Shown in pieces: positions 38,619-46,524 of a stretch of 64,000 bases of DNA. Position 1 is the stretch's first letter. Every line of letters starts with the position of its first letter. The stretch is taken from assembly GCF_009796865.1 (NCBI RefSeq), contig NZ_CP047028.1:2418001-2482000 (forward strand), in the 5' to 3' direction. The notes beneath the pieces were generated by a model, which saw nothing but the letters and a program-made list of their open reading frames with translations, made no database searches and was not told the DNA's origin. A program made the translations under genes and the position numbers. This DNA comes from Formosa sp. L2A11 (lineage in GTDB: Bacteria > Bacteroidota > Bacteroidia > Flavobacteriales > Flavobacteriaceae).

Positions 38619-39377
38619 TTAATTGTTAGTATACCAACCTTTCCATTCTCCAATTTCAGGATAAGTTAGTTTATAAATTTTCTTTTCAGATTTACTCAAG
38701 CTGTTCATGTATTTACTGACTTTTATAATATGAGTTTCTCCATACCCCATTCGCCAACCTATGCTATATTTGTCTATTTCAGGATAAGCTAACCAAGGTG
38801 GTAAAATCGGATTTTCAAGAGTTTTAAATTCTCCAATTTCATTAAGAATATCTCTTGTTTCCATTAAGGCGTAACCTAGTAAATTAAGTCCATGCCAGCA
38901 GGAAGGATTTTCAGAATCTTCATTATTCTGTGCGAGTCCAATTCCCCAGATAGTGTCTACAGGACTTGCCTCAACTAAAATTTGGTTATTAGTGTCGCAT
39001 AAAAATTTAGATAATTTGGTGTTCTGACTGAACTTATGAAAATTACCTCTTACAACTATTTCAAATCTATTTTCTTCCCAAATTTGTTGATTGAAGTTCT
39101 TGACTTTTCTCCCCAGTGCTTTAACTGTTTCTGCTTTTGAACTCTTAATTATTTGTTCATAAATATCTTTGTCATTAAACAGCAAAGCTTTTTCTGCCAT
39201 CATAAAATGTTCCGCAGTTTGAAATTCAATTCCATTAACCTTAAAAGGGGATTCGTACCATTGACTGAAACAAGATTTAGTTATTATTTCAGATTTTTTA
39301 TGCCCCCAAAACAGTAAAAATTTTAAATTTTCGCCTAATTCAAATCGTTCAATTATTTTCTTGTTAGTGTAGTTCAT
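38619..39377 (-). CDS. NADAR-domain protein with C-terminal extension
   Basis: 252 residues. The N-terminal 175 residues are a NADAR (YbiA-like) domain: FLLFWGHKKSEIITKSCFSQ, WYESPFKVNGIEFQTAEHFM, KALGRKVKNFNQQIWEENRF and ASPVDTIWGIGLAQNN followed by WHGLNLLGYALME. NADAR proteins hydrolyse N-glycosidic bonds, and some remove ADP-ribose from guanine in DNA. The remaining 75-80 residues (PPWLAYPEIDKYSIGWRMGYG ending EIGEWKGWY, split here as PPWLAYPEIDKYSIGWRMGY) are an added part that I do not recognise. It lies between repeats in the accessory region, and no DarT-like toxin gene is next to it. Confidence 0.88.
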   Translation of the reverse strand: MNYTNKKIIERFELGENLKFLLFWGHKKSEIITKSCFSQWYESPFKVNGIEFQTAEHFMMAEKALLFNDKDIYEQIIKSSKAETVKALGRKVKNFNQQIWEENRFEIVVRGNFHKFSQNTKLSKFLCDTNNQILVEASPVDTIWGIGLAQNNEDSENPSCWHGLNLLGYALMETRDILNEIGEFKTLENPILPPWLAYPEIDKYSIGWRMGYGETHIIKVSKYMNSLSKSEKKIYKLTYPEIGEWKGWYTNN

Positions 39378-39724
39378 TCTAATTAATAGTAACGTTTATG
39401 TGTATAGAATACTTGTGTGTTTTAAGCATTAAAACCCTTAATATTGGGGAATAAGAAGGAGTTTCCAAACAAACTAAAATTAGTAATAAATTATATACGG
39501 CTTAAGTTAGCATTATAATAAAAAAGACTAATTTAAACCTATAAAAGAGAAAGCACAAAAGAGAGGAATAAGGTTATTATATACGCAGAGACTATAGATC
39601 TCGTCAACATTGAAAATCCCCTCTCTTTTTCTACACAGATTTCGTACAGTTCTATGAGGCTTTAAGACCTCGATTTTAAGTCGTTGAAACTCGCGTAGCT
39701 AGTACTTTCAAATACTATATTGTT
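39378..39724. other. Stretch upstream of the IS110 transposase
   Basis: No gene. 39425-39505 carries a member of the diverged repeat family (AATAAATTATATACGGCTTA). From about 39545 the sequence belongs to the IS110 5' region, with blocks repeated at 27590-27740. In IS110 elements the non-coding end beside the transposase can encode a bridge RNA, so this is the place to look for one. Confidence 0.5.
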
Positions 39725-40695
39725 ATGAATAAAGATATTAAATATTTTGGAATTGACATCAGTCATTTAGTTTTTGATGTTACGGATTCTGAAGGGAAAT
39801 ATTACCAGTTTAAAACAACCCTATGGGCTTTAAAAAGTTCTTAAAACTGTTAGATGCTAATAGTCATTGTGTCATGGAAGCCACAGGTTATTATCATTAC
39901 CAATTAGCCTATTATTTACAAGAAGAAGGCGTTAAGGTTTCCGTAGAGAACCCATTAGCAGTAAAACGTTTTATACAAATGAAGTTGTCAAAAATCAAGA
40001 CAGATAAAAGTGACTCTAAGTTGATTTGTGAGTATGCCAAACATGTAGAATTAAAGCTTAGGAAAGGAAATTCAAAGCATCAATTAGAATGCCTTCAGAT
40101 GACCAGACTCCTTTCTGTGTATACAAAGCAGAGCACTATGTTGAAAAATAAATTACATGGAGAAGCTGTTTTAGGGCATCCAAGTAAAGTTGTTGTAAGT
40201 TCTTTAAAACGTAACATGAAACAGGTTCAGAAAGAGATGAAAATGATAGAAGATAAATTGTTAGTTTTAGTAAAAGAAGTACATCAAGGTGTTTTAACAC
40301 GCTTAAAAACTATTCCAGGAATTGGTCCAAAAACATCTCTAATGTTGGTGGTTTTAACGGATGGATTTGATCGTTTTACAAGTGGTAGTGAATTATGCAG
40401 TTATGCCGGATTAACCCCTGTAATACGACAAAGTGGAAGTAGTGTAAAAGGACGCCCGCGAATCAGTAAAATAGGTAATCAAAAGCTTCGGAATTTATTA
40501 TTTATGTGCAGTTTTAATGCTTGTAAGTATAACTATGCTTGTAAAGCAATATACGACCGATTAGTTGCCAAAGGAAAAAGTAAAAAATTAGCATTAATAG
40601 CCGTGTGTAATAAGCTCCTAAAACAAGCTTTTGCCATAGCTAAATCAGGATTAACCTATGATAATAATTATAGAAGTGTTTTAGTGGAAAATTAA
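39725..40695 (+). pseudogene. IS110-family transposase, one frameshift
   Basis: DEDD/serine transposase. The N-terminus MNKDIKYFGIDISHLVFDV has the first Asp. After KYYQFK one A is missing near 39815, and the frame continues as MGFKKFLKLLDANSHCVMEA with the DEDD residues in TGYYHYQLAYYL and KTDKSDSKLICEYA. The C-terminal Transposase_20 part has TIPGIGPKTSLML, CSYAGLTPVIRQSGSS (with the candidate catalytic Ser) and IGNQKLRNLLF. About 323 residues if repaired. The last codons and TAA are part of the IS256 target duplication, so its 3' end is preserved. Confidence 0.9.
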
Positions 40696-40725
40696 GGCAG
40701 TATCTCATAAACTGTGTAAGTTTTA

Positions 40726-40760
40726 AAATCTCAGGTTAAATATTAATCTGAGATTTTTTT
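40726..40760 (+). terminator. Insulating terminator inside the IS256 left end
   Basis: AAATCTCAG/CTGAGATTT stem followed by T7, located between the left inverted repeat and the transposase start. It should stop transcription entering from the IS110 gene. Confidence 0.8.
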
Positions 40761-40788
40761 ATTCATTAATTTTAACTTTTACACACTT

Positions 40789-41985
40789 ATGAAACCAGAA
40801 GATTTATTAAACGAAGACTTTTTAAAGCAATTCAAGAATGCACCAGAGCTAACATCCTTTTTAGAACAGTTGCACAAACGTGGTATTGAGAAGTTACTAG
40901 AAGGGGAACTAGATGCCCATTTAGACTACGATAAGCACAAAAAAAGTAAAGCAGCCAATCTTCGAAATGGTTACACTAAAAAGAAATTAAAATCCGTTTT
41001 AGGAGAAACAGAGATTCAAGTTCCTCGAGACCGTGATAGTTCTTTTAATCCTTTAATTGTAAAGAAAAGAGAAAGTACAACAGAAGGCATCGAAAATATT
41101 ATTATATCGCTTTATGCCAAAGGCATGAGTAACAGTGATATTGAAGAACAAATACGTGAGCTGTACGATTTTAATATTTCTACATCTACTATTTCAAGGA
41201 TTACAGATAAGATAACCGAAGATGTTATTGCTTGGCGGAACAGGCCTTTGGAGGCCACTTACCTAATTGTTTGGATGGATGGCATCGTATTTAAAGTTAG
41301 GGAAAACTCTAAAGTCATAAACAAGACTATTTATATTGCAGTAGGCCTGAGAACTGATGGCAAAAAGGAAGTCCTAGGATTATGGTTAGGTAAAAATGAA
41401 TCTTCAGCCTTTTGGATGAGTGTTTTAACCGATATTAAAGCTCGAGGAACTCAAGATATACTTATCACAGCTACCGATAATTTAAATGGATTTACAGATA
41501 CTATTAAAACTATTTTTCCGAACTCAACAACACAAATATGTGTTGTGCATCAAATAAGAAATTCGTGTCGTTACGTGGTCTGGAAGGACAAAAAGGAATT
41601 TACTCGTGATATGAAGCAAATCTATACTGCTCCTACAAAAGAAGCAGCAAAAGCTGCTTTAAATGACTTCAAAACTAAATGGGATTCTAAATATTCTTAC
41701 GCCATTAAAAGTTGGGAAAATAATTGGGATGAGCTTACAGTATTCTTTGATTTTCCTATTGAGATAAGAACCATTATTTACACCACAAACCTTATAGAAA
41801 ACCTAAACGGAAAAATAAGGAAATACACCAAAAACAAACTCTCGTTTCCAACAGATGAAGCCGTTATGAAATCGGTCTTTCTAGCCCTCAGAGAAAGTAC
41901 TAAAAAATGGACAATGCCCATCAGGAATTGGGGAGTGATACTAAATCAATTTTTAGCTATATTTGAAAACAGGATTAAGCTATAA
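40789..41985 (+). CDS. IS256-family (mutator-type) transposase
   Basis: 398 residues, full length. The DDE residues are in [15 protein letters not shown] (first Asp), [14 protein letters not shown] (second Asp) and [18 protein letters not shown] (Glu). The N-terminal region ([18 protein letters not shown], then [15 protein letters not shown]) is typical of the family. It is the only fully intact IS transposase gene in the window apart from the IS3 orfA. Confidence 0.95.
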   Translation: MKPEDLLNEDFLKQFKNAPELTSFLEQLHKRGIEKLLEGELDAHLDYDKHKKSKAANLRNGYTKKKLKSVLGETEIQVPRDRDSSFNPLIVKKRESTTEGIENIIISLYAKGMSNSDIEEQIRELYDFNISTSTISRITDKITEDVIAWRNRPLEATYLIVWMDGIVFKVRENSKVINKTIYIAVGLRTDGKKEVLGLWLGKNESSAFWMSVLTDIKARGTQDILITATDNLNGFTDTIKTIFPNSTTQICVVHQIRNSCRYVVWKDKKEFTRDMKQIYTAPTKEAAKAALNDFKTKWDSKYSYAIKSWENNWDELTVFFDFPIEIRTIIYTTNLIENLNGKIRKYTKNKLSFPTDEAVMKSVFLALRESTKKWTMPIRNWGVILNQFLAIFENRIKL

Positions 41986-42060
41986 ATAACTTAACCCTGA
42001 AATTTTGAACTTACACACTTTTTAGGATAGTGTCAAAATTAATGCCTTTTTACTTGTTTT

Positions 42061-43773
42061 TTACCACAGTACTTTGTTGTACTCCGTTATTGCACGTTTT
42101 ATTTTTCTCTTCACTACTTCAAAATCATATCCTTCATCAACAATTATTAAAGTACAATTATTCACTTTACACTTTTCCATCTTCCTTTTATCACGTTCAA
42201 TGGTTTTTTCCAATGCTTCTTGCCCACCAAAAAAATCAACTGCTTGATAATGTTGTTTACCTTGATATTCAACACCTATATTCCTTCCTGGTATATAGAT
42301 GTCTAAATGTTGTCTACCTAACCATTTAGGAGAAGCATGTTGAATTACCTCTAAATCTGAAAATGAAGTCTTTATTTTATAAAACAATTCAGTTTCACTA
42401 ATCCATCCTTCTCCAATTTTTGGCATGCCAATAGATTCACGGTATAAATCCTCGGCTTTTTTTAATATAATTCGGAACTGATTAAATATTGATTTTTCAA
42501 CAACATGAGTTATTTCAGGTGTATAATCAAGGTTTTTACCTTGGTCGTCGAATGCTTTGTATAACTCATCCTCTGATAAAAAGTACTGTTTGTAATAATC
42601 AACATCATACATATCACTGAATTTAGTGACCTTTATCTTTACACCTAAGCCAAATTTTGACAATAAACTTTTGTCCTCTTTCTTTTGGTATAGTTTTCCA
42701 TTTTCAAAAAACAATCCGAAGAAAGGTTTTCCTTTTTCCTTTTCGTAGTTTTTTAACTCGTCAATCACGAAAGGATAAACTTCTTTTAGGTTACCCTGCC
42801 CAAAATTTGTTAGATGTGATGTACCTCCAAGTCTTGATATTAATTTACCATCTAACAAAGAGTGTCCAATGTTCCTCTCAAATTCAACGATTGAGATAAT
42901 CCCAATATGATGATTATTGTTATATTTTATATCCCATGCTTTTTGGAATTGTTTTAATTCTAAATGTTTTTCAATTAGTATTCCATCTGCATAACCTTTT
43001 GTCTTTGGATAGTATTTTGTAATTTTCTCATACTTATCTATTAAAACATCTATTTCTACTCCAAATTCTTTGAGTAAATCGTATAATAGAATAAATGAAT
43101 AGTTATCATTACCCTTTAAGTCTAGATAGGTATCTGAAAGAAAATTTCTTTTGTACTCACGATAGAACTGTTTTTGCGACTGTGTACCTGATTCAATTTC
43201 ATCGTAATTGTAAATATATTGATGATTCCAAGAAGGAACACCATTATCACTTTCTATTAATCCTAATTCTTTTTTGGTTTTATTAGTCACTCTACTTTTG
43301 CAATCATTCCAAAATCTAACATTTCCTTTTATTGTAACTCCATCAATATCAATAATACCCTCAAGTCTCTTTGGTAGAAATAGATTACCACCAACACTTT
43401 TTAAATTTGAAATATTTTCTACAAGAGTATCCCTTAAAGTTATATCTCCTCCTACTTCTTGTAATTCCCCAATATCTTTAATATTAGAATAGCGCAACCT
43501 TACATCTCCTGATACTTTATTAATCTTACATAGTGAAGTTATTTTTGTTTCATTAGAGTATGAACTAACCCAAAAATCACCTATAACTTCCTCTAGTTCT
43601 CCTAAATCAATTATTGTAGAAGAGGCTAATCCAAAGTTGCCAATTATCTTTTTTACACCATTTATCTTAGTAATTCTTTCACCTCTAATTACAATATCTC
43701 CATGAATTTCACTATTTCGAATTAGTTTTTCTAATTCCGAATAATCATAAATAGGTATTGGTTCAGTATACAT
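42061..43773 (-). CDS. Leucine-rich/solenoid repeat protein with C-terminal PD-(D/E)XK-like nuclease domain
   Basis: About 570 residues from MYTEPIPIYDYSELEKLIRN; this start was chosen over one 45 bases upstream because the repeat part begins here. Residues 10-160 form short repeats of the kind IGDFWVSS ... VSGDVRLRYSNIKDIGELQ, VGGDITLRDTLV, VGGNLFLPKRL. The middle (about 190-450) is mixed and unrecognised. The last 110 residues look like a restriction-endonuclease fold: QHLDIYIPGRNIGVEYQGKQ gives D...ExQGK, followed by ERDKRKMEKC and LIIVDEGYDF. Function unknown; recognition by the repeats and cleavage by the nuclease domain is a reasonable guess. The last residues lie in the IS110 end. Confidence 0.75.
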   Translation of the reverse strand: MYTEPIPIYDYSELEKLIRNSEIHGDIVIRGERITKINGVKKIIGNFGLASSTIIDLGELEEVIGDFWVSSYSNETKITSLCKINKVSGDVRLRYSNIKDIGELQEVGGDITLRDTLVENISNLKSVGGNLFLPKRLEGIIDIDGVTIKGNVRFWNDCKSRVTNKTKKELGLIESDNGVPSWNHQYIYNYDEIESGTQSQKQFYREYKRNFLSDTYLDLKGNDNYSFILLYDLLKEFGVEIDVLIDKYEKITKYYPKTKGYADGILIEKHLELKQFQKAWDIKYNNNHHIGIISIVEFERNIGHSLLDGKLISRLGGTSHLTNFGQGNLKEVYPFVIDELKNYEKEKGKPFFGLFFENGKLYQKKEDKSLLSKFGLGVKIKVTKFSDMYDVDYYKQYFLSEDELYKAFDDQGKNLDYTPEITHVVEKSIFNQFRIILKKAEDLYRESIGMPKIGEGWISETELFYKIKTSFSDLEVIQHASPKWLGRQHLDIYIPGRNIGVEYQGKQHYQAVDFFGGQEALEKTIERDKRKMEKCKVNNCTLIIVDEGYDFEVVKRKIKRAITEYNKVLW

Positions 43774-43869
43774 GATTGATGTCTTTTTAATGGAGTACAA
43801 CATAAATATATAAAACATATGTTATATATATCGTCTTTAAAGTGTATTACAATTTACATGATAAAAACA

Positions 43870-43897
43870 AAAAATCCAGCTAAATAGCTGGATTTTT
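43870..43897. terminator. Terminator downstream of rny
   Basis: AAAATCCAGCTA/TAGCTGGATTTT stem with T-runs on both strands, about 30 bases after the rny stop and upstream of the repeat/nuclease gene. It marks the border between the core region and the accessory region. Confidence 0.85.
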
Positions 43898-43925
43898 AAA
43901 TTTTATATAAATGTAACTTTAAATA

Positions 43926-45500
43926 TTACTTCGCAATATTTACAGCTCTTGTTTCTCTAATAACAGTAACTTTTACTTGACCAGGATAGGTCATATCTGT
44001 TTGAATTTTTTGAGAAATGTTGAATGATAAGTCCGATGCGTTTTGATCTGTTACTTTTTCACTTTCAACAATCACACGTAATTCTCTACCGGCTTGAATA
44101 GCGTATGCTTTCTTAACTCCTGGGAAACCAAATGCAATATCTTCAAGATCTTTTAAACGTTGTATATAACTATCTAAAACCTGACGTCTTGCTCCTGGTC
44201 TTGCACCTGAAATGGCATCACAAACCTGAATAATTGGAGCTAATAAACACTTCATTTCTATTTCGTCGTGGTGAGCTCCAATGGCATTAATAACATCGTC
44301 TTTCTCTCCGTATTTCTCTGCCCATTGCATACCTAAAATAGCGTGAGGCGTTTCCATATCTACTTCTGCATCTGGCACTTTTCCTATATCGTGTAATAAT
44401 CCGGCACGTTTAGCTAATTTCGGATTCAATCCTAATTCTGCTGCCATAATTCCACAAAGCTTAGCCACTTCACGCGAGTGTTGTAGTAAGTTTTGACCGT
44501 AAGACGAACGGTATTTCATACGTCCTACCATTTTAATAAGCTCTGGATGTAAATTGTGTATTCCAAGATCTATTACTGTACGTTTACCAACTTCAATAAT
44601 TTCTTGTTCAATTTGTTTTCTTGTTTTCTTAACAATCTCTTCAATACGTGCTGGGTGAATACGACCATCTGTTACTAATTTATGTAACGATAAACGTGCG
44701 ACTTCACGACGTACAGAATCAAAACAAGATAAGATAATAGCTTCCGGAGTATCATCTACAATAATCTCTACACCAGTTGCAGCTTCAATAGCACGAATAT
44801 TTCGACCTTCACGACCAATAATACGTCCTTTAACATCGTCACTTTCAATATTAAATACAGACACACAGTTATCTACCGCTTCTTCTGTACCAATACGTTG
44901 GATGGTATTAATAATAATTTTTCTTGCTTCTTGTTGTGCTGTAAGTTTAGATTCTTCAATAGTGCTTTGAATAAATACTAAAGCATCATTTTTAGCTTCA
45001 CCTTTTAATGACTCTACTAATTGCGATTTTGCTTCTTCTGCAGATAAACTAGAAATAACTTCTAATTGATCGATCTGACTTTTATGAAGTCGCTCTATTT
45101 CTTCTTGTTTCTTATCTAAGAAATCTAATCTGTAATTGTAATCTTTTAATTTAGCGTCGAATTCTGAATTTAATTTTTTATTTTTAGAAAGCTCATTAGA
45201 GACTTGAGATTCTTTATCTCTTGTGCGCTTTTCTGCTTCTGCCATTTTCTTATCGCGACTTAAAATCACTTTCTCATGTTCAGATTTTAGCTCAATAAAT
45301 TTCTCTTTAGCTTGTAATATTTTATCTTTTTTAATGGCTTCACCATCAACGTTAGCATCTTTTACAAGTTTTGCTGCTTCTGCTTTTGCATCAGAAACGA
45401 TTTTTGATGCATTGTTCTTTTCTAAAATTCGGGCTATTATAAAGCCAATTATTACGCCTAATAGCGCTCCTCCTGCAATTAATATAATTGAGTTATCCAT
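43926..45500 (-). CDS. rny: Ribonuclease Y
   Basis: 524 residues, normal length for this membrane-bound endoribonuclease that starts mRNA decay. An N-terminal membrane helix ([20 protein letters not shown]) is followed by a long coiled coil (about 30-200), a KH domain with [15 protein letters not shown], and an HD domain with [16 protein letters not shown] and [12 protein letters not shown]. The end is [18 protein letters not shown]. It follows the 6S-type RNA, zapA and the zapB-like gene, all on the same strand. Confidence 0.97.
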   Translation of the reverse strand: MDNSIILIAGGALLGVIIGFIIARILEKNNASKIVSDAKAEAAKLVKDANVDGEAIKKDKILQAKEKFIELKSEHEKVILSRDKKMAEAEKRTRDKESQVSNELSKNKKLNSEFDAKLKDYNYRLDFLDKKQEEIERLHKSQIDQLEVISSLSAEEAKSQLVESLKGEAKNDALVFIQSTIEESKLTAQQEARKIIINTIQRIGTEEAVDNCVSVFNIESDDVKGRIIGREGRNIRAIEAATGVEIIVDDTPEAIILSCFDSVRREVARLSLHKLVTDGRIHPARIEEIVKKTRKQIEQEIIEVGKRTVIDLGIHNLHPELIKMVGRMKYRSSYGQNLLQHSREVAKLCGIMAAELGLNPKLAKRAGLLHDIGKVPDAEVDMETPHAILGMQWAEKYGEKDDVINAIGAHHDEIEMKCLLAPIIQVCDAISGARPGARRQVLDSYIQRLKDLEDIAFGFPGVKKAYAIQAGRELRVIVESEKVTDQNASDLSFNISQKIQTDMTYPGQVKVTVIRETRAVNIAK

Positions 45501-45534
45501 GGGTTCAGTTAGTAATTATTAATATATAAAAAAA

Positions 45535-45715
45535 GCCTGTATTGGATCTGTGTTTTGTATAAACTCCTTAAAAATAAGTTTAGGGCTAACAAGCTGATCA
45601 AGTATCTGCCCAAACATTGAACAAGTTCAATATTAGCAGCACGCTTTTACAACTTAAACTCACCCTCTTTAAAAGAAATAACGTTGAGTTTATCAAAAAA
45701 ATGACCAATACAGGC
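45535..45715 (-). ncRNA. ssrS: 6S RNA, flavobacterial type
   Basis: A non-coding stretch between zapA and rny whose two ends form a perfect closing helix, GCCTGTATTGG/CCAATACAGGC. Internal complementary segments (ATAAACTCAACG with AGGAGTTTATAC regions, TTGAACTTGTTCAA in the middle) fit a long hairpin with a central bubble, the 6S fold that traps RNA polymerase. On the minus strand the 3' end runs into a T7 tract. A flavobacterial 6S class (6S-Flavo) is known, and 6S genes are often linked to zapA. Assignment rests on position, fold and ends, not on a model search. Confidence 0.8.
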
Positions 45716-45741
45716 AGTAACTTTGTTTATTTTAAAGATCG

Positions 45742-46035
45742 TTAAGAATTCAATTGGTTCTCTAACAAGCGATTTAAAGTGTTTAACTTCTCCTCTACAT
45801 GTCCACTAATCGATTCTTTATCTATTTGTTTTTGTTCTACTTGAGATGCAAACTGTAAAGCACACATGGCTAAAACATCTTGTTTATCCCTAACAGAATA
45901 ACTTTGCTCAAATTGTGCTATCATCGCTTCAATTTCTTTCGCTGCCTTACGTAACCCTTCTTCTTGCTCTGGGGCAATGGTTAAGGGATATACTCTATTG
46001 GCGATAGAAAGTTTAATTTTCAGCATCTCTGACAT
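45742..46035 (-). CDS. zapA: Cell division protein ZapA
   Basis: 97 residues. ZapA binds FtsZ and bundles protofilaments at the Z-ring. The N-terminal beta part (LKIKLSIANRVYPLTIAPEQ) and the helix EEGLRKAAKEIEAMIAQFEQ followed by DVLAMCALQFASQVEQKQ are typical. A second ATG three codons in (MLKIKLSI) is a possible start. It lies 19 bases behind the coiled-coil gene at 46055, and the 6S RNA follows. Confidence 0.92.
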   Translation of the reverse strand: MSEMLKIKLSIANRVYPLTIAPEQEEGLRKAAKEIEAMIAQFEQSYSVRDKQDVLAMCALQFASQVEQKQIDKESISGHVEEKLNTLNRLLENQLNS

Positions 46036-46054
46036 AAATCAATTTATAATTACA

Positions 46055-46345
46055 TTATTCAGAGAGTTGTGAAATACAATAATCTATCTCTCTAACTAAT
46101 GAATTTATTTTAAGCTTTGTTTCCTTTGTATTATCGTCACTGCCAAGCATGCTTTTTGCAATTTTGAGTGCTTCATATTTTTCTACCCAAGCTTCAACTT
46201 CTTGTTTATTATTTTGAAGGTGGTGTTGAGATTGTTGTAAATCCTCTTTTAATTTAGCATTTTCTTGCTGTAACGCAACAACTTTGTGTAGCATTTTGCT
46301 AATTTTATCTTCTAGAGCATCTACAATTTCTTCAATATTACTCAT
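46055..46345 (-). CDS. ZapB-like coiled-coil cell division protein
   Basis: 96 residues, almost entirely coiled coil (LEDKISKMLHKVVALQQENAK continuing to QHHLQNNKQEVEAWVEKYEA; first part quoted as LEDKISKMLHKVVALQQENA). Position directly upstream of zapA and heptad pattern suggest a Z-ring factor equivalent to ZapB. Sequence similarity to proteobacterial ZapB is not evident by eye, so the name is not assigned. Confidence 0.8.
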   Translation of the reverse strand: MSNIEEIVDALEDKISKMLHKVVALQQENAKLKEDLQQSQHHLQNNKQEVEAWVEKYEALKIAKSMLGSDDNTKETKLKINSLVREIDYCISQLSE

Positions 46346-46524
46346 TTACAATTACCATACTTATCTCACAAAGTTAACATACCTTATTAAAAATAACAAT
46401 TGTTTTAGATATAAAATTTAAAATAGTTTGTTGTCTCTCATTATCAATATGATGTGAGCCTAATGTAATATTATACTTTGCATATTGACTACAAATAATT
46501 ACTTTAGTGCCTCAATTATAATAT

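Larger units (their letters stand above)
40696..42034 (+). mobile_element. IS256-family insertion sequence (1339 bases)
   Basis: Its ends are GGCAGTATCTCATAAACTGT (40696) and, from the right on the other strand, GACACTATCCTAAAAAGTGT, imperfect inverted repeats that continue into GTGTAAGTT. The 8-base target duplication AAAATTAA is at 40688-40695 and 42035-42042. The transposase is intact, so the insertion looks recent relative to its surroundings. Confidence 0.94.
39545..42066 (+). mobile_element. IS110-family element split by IS256
   Basis: The right end can be placed near 42066 because the 3' sequence TGCCTTTTTACTTG ... TTTTTTACCACA also occurs at 8267-8293 behind the IS110 remnant and diverges after ACCACA. 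The left end is not certain; 39545 is where similarity with 27590-27740 begins. An IS256 element (40696-42034) sits in it, at the transposase stop codon. The right end touches the 3' end of the repeat/nuclease gene, whose stop codon TAA (42061-42063, minus strand) lies inside the IS110 end. Confidence 0.65.

Noticed and set aside
42657-43492. Several plus-strand frames of 60-80 codons across 42.0-43.5 kb
   Set aside because: All are shadows of the long minus-strand repeat/nuclease gene.
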